From assembly GCA_963678675.1 (NCBI GenBank), contig OY783196.1:13262138-13326137 (forward strand): a stretch of 64,000 nt of DNA, given 5' to 3'. Of this stretch, positions 55,493 to 64,000 are shown in pieces. The DNA comes from Xiphydria camelus. Lineage: Eukaryota; Arthropoda; Insecta; Hymenoptera; Xiphydriidae. The notes under the pieces were generated by a model that was not told the DNA's origin, made no database searches, and saw nothing but the letters and a program-made list of their open reading frames with translations. A program made the translations under genes and the position numbers. The first letter of the stretch is position 1. Each line of letters starts with the position of its first letter.

Positions 55493-57356
55493 TAAATCGA
55501 ATAATTCACCTAAAAATAGCAGGAAAAATGTCGCACTTTAATTAATACTGCTATATTTCGAAGTTGAGTCAGCGTTGCAAAGGGGAGAAATGACGGATTC
55601 TTACCACTCAGTGTAGTACAGTAGAAGGCCGAGAAAATCGACTTTGTTGTCACTTTTACTTTACAAGTGTCCGATTTCAATTTTTCTTTTTTTAAAATAC
55701 TCAGAAAAATATGTAGAACAAATGTTACATAAAGCCAAAGAGTGCCTTTCAATTTTTAGTAAAAATATATTTTTTGTACGACTTTTTCTTTAAATATCTC
55801 GAAAATTATTGAGAAGTTATCGAGACATGCTGCGGAAAAAATGCGTTTTTGTTATTAAAACGTGTTAATGCATTCTTCACGCACGATAACTGGCGTAAAA
55901 ACGAAAAAATTGACAAGTTTTTGATTCTGATGATTGAAATATTTCATTACCTTTAAAACAAAAAAAAGAACCATCGAAAAATATCAATTTTTAGAAAAGT
56001 TAGAGGCATTTGTTTACGAGAGCGCGCGGGCGCTACGGCGCGTATTTATATACAAAATGCAAAATCTCGAGAACAATTCATCGTAGTAAAATGAGATAAA
56101 AACCAATCGTTTCGTCTTGAAAATCGCTAAATTTTTTCCGCAGCATGTCTCGATAACTTCTCAATAGTTTTCGAGATATTTGAAAAAGCCATACAAAAAA
56201 TAAATTTTTATTAAAAATTAAAAAGCACACTTTGGCTCTATATAACATTTGTTCTACATATTTTTCTGAGTATTTTAAAAAAAGAAAAATTGAAATCGGA
56301 CACTTGTAAAGTAAAAGTGACAACAAAGTCGATTTTCTCAGCCCATCTACTGTACTACACTGAGCGGTAAGAATCCGTCATTTCTCCCCTTTGCAAAGCT
56401 GACTCAACATTCGAAATATAGCAGTATCAATTAAAGTGCGACATTTTTCCTGCTATTTTTAGGTGAATTATTCGATTTAATTTTGTTTCGTGAAACTGAT
56501 GGATCTACCGCGAGCATTCCGTCCCCACGGCGCCGGTCGGCCCGCCTTCGACAAACCGTCGGCAAATTATTTTATTGCGAGGTTTCCTCGAAAGTTGGAG
56601 CCGTCAACTTTCAAAACAGAACTGTAAACCAGCCTCTGACTCTGCTACCTCAAGGTAACCTGTGGAGGGTCGCCTACAGCCCCTCAGCGTACGGAAAATT
56701 CCTGAATCGAGCGCGTCCACTCTCTCTCTCTCTCTTTCGCTGTACTTTCCTTTTTCCTCCCCCAAGTTCAAGGAGAGAAACAGACCTTTCTGCGCTCGAC
56801 ACGATCAGTCGCTTCCTTGCTTTACCACGGTTCAGTCGAAATCTCTATCCGCTTGTCTCTCGAGTATCACAGCAACCCTTCGCAGCATTTACCCGATTTT
56901 TCTTAGAGTGTATGTATAATATCATTTTGTCAATTTAAAAATACAGTCCATTTTCGTTTTATTAATTCGTGCGGTTCTAAGATCAATTACGTTTCCTACG
57001 TCTGACCGGCTCCTTCCTCACACTAGTTCCATTAATTCAAATCGTATCAATCTCTCCCTTCAGATTTCAACATTCCTTCTATTTCCTTGAATCACTATTA
57101 TGTGGATAATGAATAAATTATTAAAAAAAAGAAAAGCTGCCAGAAATTCTATTGTGACTGTAATATATAATTGACTGTAATATTGAGTAAGATAATAGTC
57201 AATAAGTTGTTTTTCATGGAATAAGAAGGAATGGATTTGTTTATTGTATGAAAGTTATGAAAATAGTAATAACGTTCAGAATTGCTTTGTTCAATTTATA
57301 TATGTATATATAACATAAGCGAAACGAGCGATGTTAGAAGCGCAATGTTAGAACTG

Positions 57357-57638
57357 TTAACACTCACTGCTCACTTTTTCAGGAAGCCTTACCCAGGAGC
57401 GGCCGTACCATCCCCCATTTTACAATAAGTTGTAAAAAAAAATCAGAAACGGATACACTTTCTTAACGTCCCGATACCTTTACTATATGCTCGCAAAAGC
57501 ACGTCCGCCTTCGAGCAGTCACTAGCTCCGACTGGCTATGTAATCTGAGTGTTTGTTTATGTCAGGGATCCGTGCCACGCGCATTGCTTAAAGGCTCCGT
57601 GTGGCACGGATCCGTGCCATGAGCAGTGAAAGGGTTAA
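57357..57638. mobile_element. 282-bp piggyBac-type MITE in one foldback arm
   Basis: TTAA at 57357-57360 and 57635-57638 flanks inverted ends cactcactgctcac and the matching tgagcagtg. The interior is an inverted relative of 43095-43300 (shared ggcacggatccgtgcc, ggtatcgggacgtt). The left foldback arm reads aactattaaaggggga in inverse at the same place, the empty site. Confidence 0.88.
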
Positions 57639-58255
57639 AGGGGGATGTCGTAACAGAGGGATGCAACTATAGTAGGGAATTTGAAAGATTAGCGAGAGAA
57701 GTGATCAAAGAAGAGGCGGCAGCGAAAGCAAGTAGGTACCTATAGACAACCTGCAGTAGGGAGAGCACAGTGAGGGCGATATAACTTGTAGACATCTATG
57801 TTTTGTAAACTGTACTAAAGTCAGAATGGTGAATAAATAGAAATAAAAAAAATATATGTAACTATTTAATAAGATATGATGTATTGAATGATTATTATCC
57901 CCATTAAATACAGTTTGTAAATAAAATTGTAATAAAATAAGGTGACCATGTTCTATAAGAAATGTTTTGATATCATTTCGCGTATCCCTGTTAAACATCT
58001 CTGATTAGAATTTATTGGAAACGATTAAAACGTTAAAAAATGCAATTTAAAATGATTAAAATCATATTTCAATCGATTAAAAAACGATTGAAATATATTC
58101 CTTTTATTCATTCTCAATAAATTGTAACAGACGGGGATGTTAAATTAGGTAATCTTTGACATGTATAAATCACAATATGTGGTATTAAAATTATTATTTA
58201 AATAATATTTAAAACACAGTAAAGTGTTTACAATATAGAGTATCAGAGTACGTGT

Positions 58256-58622
58256 TAAATCACATGTCAAATCACATGTCAAATCACGTGTAAAAGCACA
58301 TGTAAAATCACGTGTAAAAGCACGTGTAAAAGCACGTGTAAAAGCACATGTGAAAGTTTTCGATTTTTACATACGATTTTACACGTGTTTTTACATGTGC
58401 TTTTAGATGTGCTTTTACGTGTGCTTTTACATGTGATTTTACATGTGCTTTTACGTGTACTTTTACATGTGCTTTTTCGTGTGCTTTTACATGTGCTTTT
58501 ACATGTGCTTTTACATGTGATTTTACATGTGCTTTTACATGTGCTTTTACATGTGATTTTACATGTGATTTTACATGTGCTTTTACATGTGATTTTACAT
58601 GTGCTTTTACACGTGCACTTTT
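58256..58622. repeat. Expanded CACATG/CACGTG minisatellite
   Basis: About thirty 12-bp units (tgtaaaagcacg, acatgtgctttt and variants) with an orientation switch near gttttcgatttttacatacg. ORFs on both strands through it encode only a repeated peptide and are by-products of the 12-bp period. Confidence 0.88.
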
Positions 58623-58631
58623 TCAGTAGGG

Positions 58632-59382
58632 AAGAGCAAAGTTCGATTGAAGGTGTTAATACAGAAATGATAAATAATGTGAAGATAATAAATAAAATTA
58701 CAACATAGAAAAACAAAAATAAAGCAGAAACATAATCAAAAGAAATTGATGAATTAAGACGCCTAGAAAAGGTCTGAGGAACTTCAAAAAATGTGCCTTT
58801 GTAAGTGACAAGTTGAACCGATACCAATACCATTACCGACTTTGACAGCAGATGGTAAATAGACGGCTAAACTAGTAGGTATCAATTGGAAACCAGAAAT
58901 GCTCATCCAGTCGAATTTAACCTGAAATAAGTGTATACCGAAGGTCCTAGTATAAAATAATTAGATTTGCCTTGTTTTAACCGGTTTTCAATTTACAAAT
59001 TCCTTATTATATATGTGCTATTCTAATAATATTGAAAAAGTGAAAGAATACAGTTTGGGTGCAAATAAAGAGAGAGAATTCTGTTTAAAATTTCCTATAC
59101 AAAACAATAGAATATAGCAAAAATGATTCAAAAATACCATAGAGCGTGAGATCAAATAAGAAACTGATATAAATCTTATGTCGATCTTATTGTTTTTTTT
59201 ATGATATTCAATGTGAAAATTATAAGAAACGATGGAACTTCTACTCTATTATATGTTTGAATTTGTTTCTACGTTTTTCTATCATTTTCTACCGGATATT
59301 TGTAGCAGGAAATACGTTATTAATTGCACAATTTGTACATGATATTTTGGGTCGTGATCTGCTTTTTTTTCATCTCGATATC
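58632..59382. other. AT-rich interval, nothing recognised
   Basis: No ORF with family resemblance and no clear long repeat. It may include Y-flanking host sequence. Confidence 0.4.
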
Positions 59383-60317
59383 TTAAGGTATTCCTAGCGC
59401 GAGATGAAATATTACATAGAATGCTAATTTTTTTGTAGAATGGAAATGAATATCGTAAGATTATTTTTGAAAAGTTTCAGGTCCGGTTACCGGGCATTTA
59501 AGAAAGAATTTTGATTTTGAAATTAGAAAATTTAACATGTAGCCTTATGAAAGACTCCACTTTTCTACATTTTAATGCTGAAATCCTCATGTTTAAAATT
59601 TATACACATTAAATAAAACCATTTCCATATCTTCAGAAAATTGTATAGAATCTTTTCAGTTCATAAAAATATAAGGTCACCGAATGTTTGACAAAGATAT
59701 TGATGTTCGTAAACAGCAAAACGTAGAGTTTTGACGATAGAATATAACCTGAAATAGAATTGGCAGCGTTGCATCGGTTGCATCAGGGTTCGTGCATGGC
59801 CGAGTGATGGCGCGACAGTAAGCAACGTTGAGCGCCACCGGTGGCCATCTGAGAAGTAGTCGTTATGAATTGTAGGTACTAGCTCTAATGGTACAGAAGT
59901 GAATTTTATTATATTCTTAAAAAATGGGAAAAATTTCGATATTCAAATTCTTTTCGATGAGTAAAGATTTCGATGACTATGAGTTGGCGGCAATATTTGA
60001 CCGCAGTACATTGAATTCGGTGATTTATAGAGGTTATGTTTCAGAGCTGCACGGATATACGATTATTCTACTCAGGGCCGTACTCCTGTCATTTCATAAA
60101 CTATGTGATGCGACGTTGCCAGATTTCAAATTTGAATATTTTTCCAAAATTTGAAAATGTAAATAATAAACTTGAATACTTATTGGCCTTATCTTATTTA
60201 TTCATTATCAGTATTATAGGGAATATGAGTATATTATATGACGTAGAATTACTGATTTATGAGGGGCCCGCCTGTGGCACCCTTAAATATCGCTCCTACG
60301 CGCTAGGAATACCTTAA
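59383..60317. mobile_element. TTAA-flanked element, piggyBac-like ends
   Basis: TTAA (59383-59386, 60314-60317) flanks inverted ends ggtattcctagcgcg and cgcgctaggaatacc. The 77-codon frame at 59924-60154 (MGKISIFKFFSMSKDFDDYE) resembles no family I know, so the element is probably non-autonomous. Confidence 0.75.
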
Positions 60318-60654
60318 ATGGTTCCGAAGTTACAAAATTCCACATTTATAGGAACGTAAATTCTAAACGTTACGGGCCGTACGGACTCGAATGACCTGTG
60401 CACCCCTGCACGTGTTTACACTTCGGCACGCGGGCTATGAGACTTTTCTTGCGTCTCTTCGACCCAAACTTCAAATTACGATCAGACGTCTCTAATGTTT
60501 TCGAATTAGGCGAAATCGCCCAGTCAGAAATGAATCGTTAAAAGGTCGTCGGTATGACATCGAAATAAAACGTCGAAACTTTGGTCAAATATTTCGTCGA
60601 TTCGGCGATATTATGATTCTAGGATCAACGCCAATTTGGAAATTTAAAAATATT
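60318..60654. other. Unassigned interval
   Basis: It holds a GC-richer patch (cgtacggactcgaatgacct) and no supported gene or repeat. Confidence 0.35.
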
Positions 60655-60890
60655 AAGTGTACAAATAAGTTTTAGGACACTTTTGCAAAAATTCAAAATT
60701 TATTTTTGAAAAAAGTAAAATAAATTTATTCGTCAAAGTAATCCCCCTCACTTTCCATGACCGTCAGCCATCTTTTAGGCAATTCACGGATGCCTTCCAC
60801 AAAGAAAGCTTCATCTTGTGAGATGAGGAAGTTATCGACCCATTTTTGGACTTCTTCAAATGTTTTCGTTACAAATTAGCGCCCTTTTTC
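60655..60890 (-). pseudogene. Mariner transposase C-terminus with downstream TIR
   Basis: The minus strand (about 60865-60735) reads FEEVQKWVDNFLISQDEAFF, VEGIRELPKRWLTVMESEGD and YFDE, the typical mariner tail with its LP-RW motif. Below it the sequence runs to a mariner-like end (aagtgtacaaataagttttagg, 60655). Upstream coding sequence is gone. Confidence 0.75.
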
Positions 60891-61043
60891 TGTCCGCTTC
60901 TGGCCAGGGAGAGCGGGGGGGGGGGGGGGCGATGCATGCGCAGCTCAAGCAGCCGTTGGGCATTACGTGTCACATTACTGATCGACAGACCTTTTGTGTG
61001 CAAAGACGTGTGATAATTGAGTGCAATAAAAGCTATTCTTATA

Positions 61044-61986
61044 CAGGGTGTTTCACCTAACTTGACCACCTCAAATATCACGGCAGTCTTTGATAACATG
61101 AAAAAGTATTAAGAGGAAAAATTGTTCGATGCAAAGAGACAAATACTGTTATTAGAAAAGAATTATTTTCTAATTAGCTTTTTTCATGATATCAATGTCA
61201 TCGATATTATTTTAAATGGGTCTACATATTTTCATTACCACAGTCTTGTAGCTTATAAGAGGACAAATTCAGCAACTGAATATGATGACCTTCATTTGAC
61301 CTTGAACGAGAAGAATGACGAAATGCGTGCCATGAATTCCAATACTTGTTCGAAGACGATAAATGAATGATTTGTGCTTTAGTGCAGAACATTTATTTTA
61401 AAAGGTGTTCAAAATGAGCGCCATTAACTTCTGTGCGCATCGAATAATATAAACCACGCGTATTTCTAAGTTTAGTTCGCTTAAGATTTTCTGTGACCAC
61501 GTGCGCTCAAAGAGTATTCGACTATCTTGGGTTTCCAAACTAGACCGATCCTTACTTTCTCCTTCCTGACGGAACAAGATACCTCGGAGGTTTGTTTATA
61601 AGCATCAGAAACAATAACATTTCACATAATCTCAATGATATTGAAATTCATTCATTTATCGTCTTCGAACAAGTATTGGAAGAAGTAAGAATTCATGGCA
61701 CGCATTTCGTGATTCTTCTCGTTCAAAGTCAAATGAAGGTCATCATATTAACAGTTGCTGAATCTGTCCTCTTATAAACTACAAGACTGTGGTAATGAAA
61801 ATATGTCGACCCATTTAAAATAATATCGATGACCTTGATATCTTGAAAAAAACTAATTAGAAAATAATTCTTTTCTAATAATAGTATTTGCCCCTTTGTA
61901 TCGAATAATTTTTCCTCTCAATACTTTTTCATATCATCAAAGACTGCCGTGATATTTGAGGTGGTCAAGTTAGGTGAAACGGCCTG
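61044..61986. mobile_element. 943-bp MITE with ~330-bp TIRs, TA target
   Basis: Ends cagggtgtttcacctaactt and caggccgtttcacctaactt (inverse right) are flanked by TA (61042-61043, 61987-61988). Inverted arms run to about 61375 and from about 61655, and share cacggcagtctttgat and gaatgacgaaatgcgtgcca-type blocks. The centre (61376-61654) is unique and non-coding. Tc1/mariner-type by target and CAGGGTG start. Confidence 0.85.
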
Positions 61987-61988
61987 TA

Positions 61989-62939
61989 TAACAGAAGAGT
62001 TATTTCAGACCCTAAATCCTGAAAGGTTACGGGTCCCAGCACGCTTCCACTGCGCTGCTAGTTAGAAGCAAAGTGAAAGTGAAGTGAAAAAGACACGAGG
62101 CCGTGAAGAAAGGTTCAGACTACGTCTAGAAAGAGAAGAGAGGGATGGACCCGTCAGAGATGAGGAATAGAGAGGAGATAAAAGAGACAAAAAGTAAGTA
62201 GGAACCAAATATTTTTTGGTGAAAAGAAAGTGCCAACACGTGTAAAGAATTTTGGTGGACAAACGGAAGAGACGCGCATGAGAAAAGATGGCGGACAAAA
62301 GGACGCCAACGCGAGAAGACGACAAAAGAAAGGTGGAATCGGAAAATATATGAAACCATGTTCACAGAATTAGGAAAATTATTAATGAAAAATAAAGTTA
62401 ATGGGAAATATTAGAGAAATTATATAGATGCTACAAGAAGTACGCGCGCGCTGCGCGGCCCTGCTGAAAAAACGGCCAGAGACGTACAGAAACGTACAGC
62501 GGAGTCTGTGCATTTCTGTACCAGCAACGCACACAGGTGATCATTTCTGTACGTTATTTCGTACAGATGTGTCCGTATGTGATCGTTTCTGAGCGTGTAC
62601 AATCTCCACTATTTTCTAGCGCAATGGAGAAATGACATGAATTTTGTTATGATGTTGTGTTGAAAGACAATAACATTAGAAATAAGGTGGTTTTTGAAAA
62701 AATGAAATTAAGCTTAAAATAAGCTCAAAAGTCGGTTTTGAAATATCGGCTTAGCTCCGCCCACAAGAAACGGCGCGGTGAATGCAGATAGCAGCTGTGA
62801 CGTCACGGATCGTCCTCTAGTCACCGGCCGGCTACAAGTTTACCGCTTGCAGTTGGCGCTGTGCGCATTCTTCGTTCAGATTTTTCCAGAGTTTGGTCAA
62901 TTGCGAATTGTAGAATTTGTGCGACGTACCTACTTTAAT
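61989..62939. other. Interval upstream of the THAP-type exon
   Basis: No repeat is obvious to me. Some patches near 62430-62600 repeat gtacagaaacgtacag-like sequence. The GC content rises near 62760-62860, which could be a promoter region for the following exon. Confidence 0.35.
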
Positions 62940-63107
62940 ATGACCGATAGTGTCGCAGAAAAAAAACCGTCTCAAAGACATTTTTATTGTGTCGTACCAG
63001 AGTGCAGAAATACTTCGGTAACTGCACCTGATAAGTTTTACTTCGCAATTCCACGAAATAAAGACATTCGAAGAGAATCAAATAAGTTGAATATTAATTT
63101 TTTATAA
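62940..63107 (+). CDS. THAP-type zinc-finger N-terminus, probable first exon
   Basis: The ATG at 62940 begins MTDSVAEKKPSQRHFYCVVP, then ECRNTSVTAPDKFYFAIPRN. This is the start of a THAP domain: an N-terminal C-x4-C followed by a hydrophobic FYFAIP strand, as in THAP proteins and P-element-like transposases. The Trp, C-terminal Cys-x2-His and AVPTIF box are not present before the frame stops at 63105-63107, so the rest should be in a later exon or is lost. A GT donor is not obvious. It could be a host transcription factor or a transposase exon. An upstream in-frame Met at 62778 exists but its residues look non-conserved. Confidence 0.5.
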   Translation: MTDSVAEKKPSQRHFYCVVPECRNTSVTAPDKFYFAIPRNKDIRRESNKLNINFL

Positions 63108-63523
63108 ATTTAATCACAATACTATCAATTTTTATGTAATCTTATTAGAATATAAGAGTAATTTGTATCTACAAACTATGTATGTATCAGCATAGATTTA
63201 AGATTGAATGATAATGATTATTTGGTCTGATTAAGATTTTCTTTTTTCCTTAATCAGTAACAACGAATGTTGGACCATTGTTATGTTCCCCAAAAGCAAA
63301 TTATAATAGATAAGACAACTTCTACATTAATTTAATCGATTACTTCTTGAGTGAGAGTATTGAAATAAGCAAAAACTGCTCGATGTTAGATATTTATAAT
63401 CCTAAGTTTAAGACTATGATTTATTACCGCAAAGGAAAGAGGTCAGAGAGAGAGAGAGAGAGAGAGGGTATAGATTTATAACTCTACCCTTGCTAAAAAG
63501 TTTTCAATACTTTACAACCGGAA
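63108..63523. other. AT-rich interval with a (GA)n run
   Basis: A dinucleotide GA repeat lies at about 63448-63467. No gene is seen. Confidence 0.4.
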
Positions 63524-63831
63524 CCCGTGCACCTCACTTACAAAGCCCAATTGACGGGTGTGAGGGGGGGTTGAGCTTCCCCTGCCGGGCGCGTCCCTAG
63601 GTGGCGGATAAGGGGAATGGCCAATCTGATCAACGCCCCAGTGGCGCGAAAGGATCGGTTAACGGGAGAGATAAGCACTTCCAATGGTGCATAAACCCAC
63701 CAACGGGAGAGTGAAGGCTCTCGTCGTGGACCAAAAGCTCCCCCCCAAACATAAGGTGTGAGCTACCGTGCTGAGATGTTGTATGGCGCAGGGGGTAAGA
63801 TGCGTTCCCAAACGGTGCCTCCCAGATACCG
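63524..63831 (+). mobile_element. Detached 5' UTR copy of the I-group LINE
   Basis: It begins at the same base as the full element (cccgtgcacctcacttacaa) and matches about 300 nt of its 5' UTR on the plus strand, up to cccagatacc near 63831, then stops. It has no ORF1 or ORF2. LINEs are normally truncated at the 5' end, so a copy keeping only the 5' end is unusual. A later insertion or deletion may explain it. Confidence 0.85.
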
Positions 63832-64000
63832 CCCAGCTAGCAAAGTAGTTCTATAAATTTAGAGTAATAGGAGTTTTATATTCTGTTAATGTTTTATAGT
63901 TGTATCTAGAGCACTGCATTGTTGCATTAATGTGGCACGTGAGACTATTTTGCCTTCAGAAACTGAATTGTTTTTTAAATTTGTTGCAAGAACGTTCTTA

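Larger units (their letters stand above)
54442..57666. mobile_element. 3.2 kb foldback element
   Basis: Arms of about 1.3 kb (54442-55845 and about 56130-57666) are inverted copies; the loop is about 55846-56129. Both ends read (t)gcatc(g/c)(t/c)tctgttacga. A 7-bp duplication ctatagt (54435-54441, 57667-57673) interrupts the Y coding frame. The left arm alone carries a 155-bp MITE; the right arm alone carries a 282-bp piggyBac-type MITE. No transposase. Family unknown. Confidence 0.85.
54363..58631 (+). mobile_element. Element Y, copy B, split by a foldback
   Basis: Inverted partner of 42697-45000. The coding end is divided: an upstream piece at about 54410-54441 and the tail at 57676-57725 (EREVIKEEAAAKASRY-type end, then TAG). 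The 3' region (57726-58250) matches copy A, and the minisatellite and cagtaggg end close it at 58631. Confidence 0.7.

Noticed and set aside
58279..58833. Repetitive frames on both strands (CKSTCKIT / LLHVLLHV-like)
   Set aside because: They are translations of a 12-bp minisatellite; the period is divisible by three so all frames stay open.
1..64000. tRNA genes, rRNA genes and CRISPR arrays
   Set aside because: I looked for A/B-box-like and T-loop motifs, rDNA-like stretches and regularly spaced short direct repeats and found none; the minisatellites have no unique spacers.

Overview
The window looks like transposon-rich, probably heterochromatic DNA from an arthropod, most likely an insect. 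I infer this from the mix of families: mariner and piggyBac relics, pogo/Tigger genes, Helitrons ending in CTAG, a copia element whose primer site matches the internal initiator-tRNA site used by Drosophila copia, an R2-clade LINE and an I-group LINE. A hymenopteran is plausible but not proven. Flanking DNA is AT-rich; the R2-clade element (about 47-53 kb) is clearly GC-rich. I see no tRNA, rRNA or CRISPR. The only good candidate for a host gene is a short THAP-type exon near 62.9 kb.

Layout. 0-4.5 kb: a small TA-site MITE, then a stack of nested terminal-inverted-repeat (TIR) elements. 4.8-5.3 kb: a dead mariner. 6.2-10.2 kb: about 4 kb of palindromes built from one repeat family. 11.3-17.1 kb: a foldback element with a nearly complete I-group LINE (ORF1, ORF2, 12-bp target duplication) in its left arm. 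17.6 kb: 5' half of another mariner. 18.2-20.2 kb: a TIR element with a conserved protein of no superfamily I can name. 20.3-21.5 kb: a foldback. 21.7-22.2 kb: the zinc-finger tail of a pogo-type transposase.

22.3-28.6 kb: a TA-site element split by a copia retrotransposon, which carries a MITE in its 5' LTR and a 1.2 kb ACGTC-rich element in its RNase H region. 28.6-33.8 kb: a TTAA element containing a Helitron, then a second Helitron with PIF1-type helicase remnants, itself split by a foldback, and a decayed intron-containing gene. 34-37 kb: pogo-like elements, one with a decayed transposase. 38.1-39.5 kb: a compact three-gene cassette on the minus strand (adenain-type protease, structural-like protein, small ORF) of Maverick/adintovirus type, degraded by stops.

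39.7-46.8 kb: two more ACGTC-rich elements around a gypsy remnant and a first copy of an unnamed element ('Y') holding a piggyBac derivative. 46.95-54.1 kb: an R2-clade LINE with N-terminal zinc fingers, reverse transcriptase and a C-terminal restriction-like endonuclease, preceded directly by 38 nt that match the 5' end of U2 snRNA. 54.4-58.6 kb: the second, inverted copy of Y, split by a 3.2 kb foldback that holds two further MITEs. 59.4-64 kb: a TTAA element, a mariner tail, a 943-bp MITE, the THAP exon, and a detached copy of the 5' UTR of the I-group LINE.

The elements do not act together as a pathway. They form an insertion history. In several places a paired palindrome arm or a second family copy keeps the empty site, so order of insertion and exact target duplications can be read inside the window.
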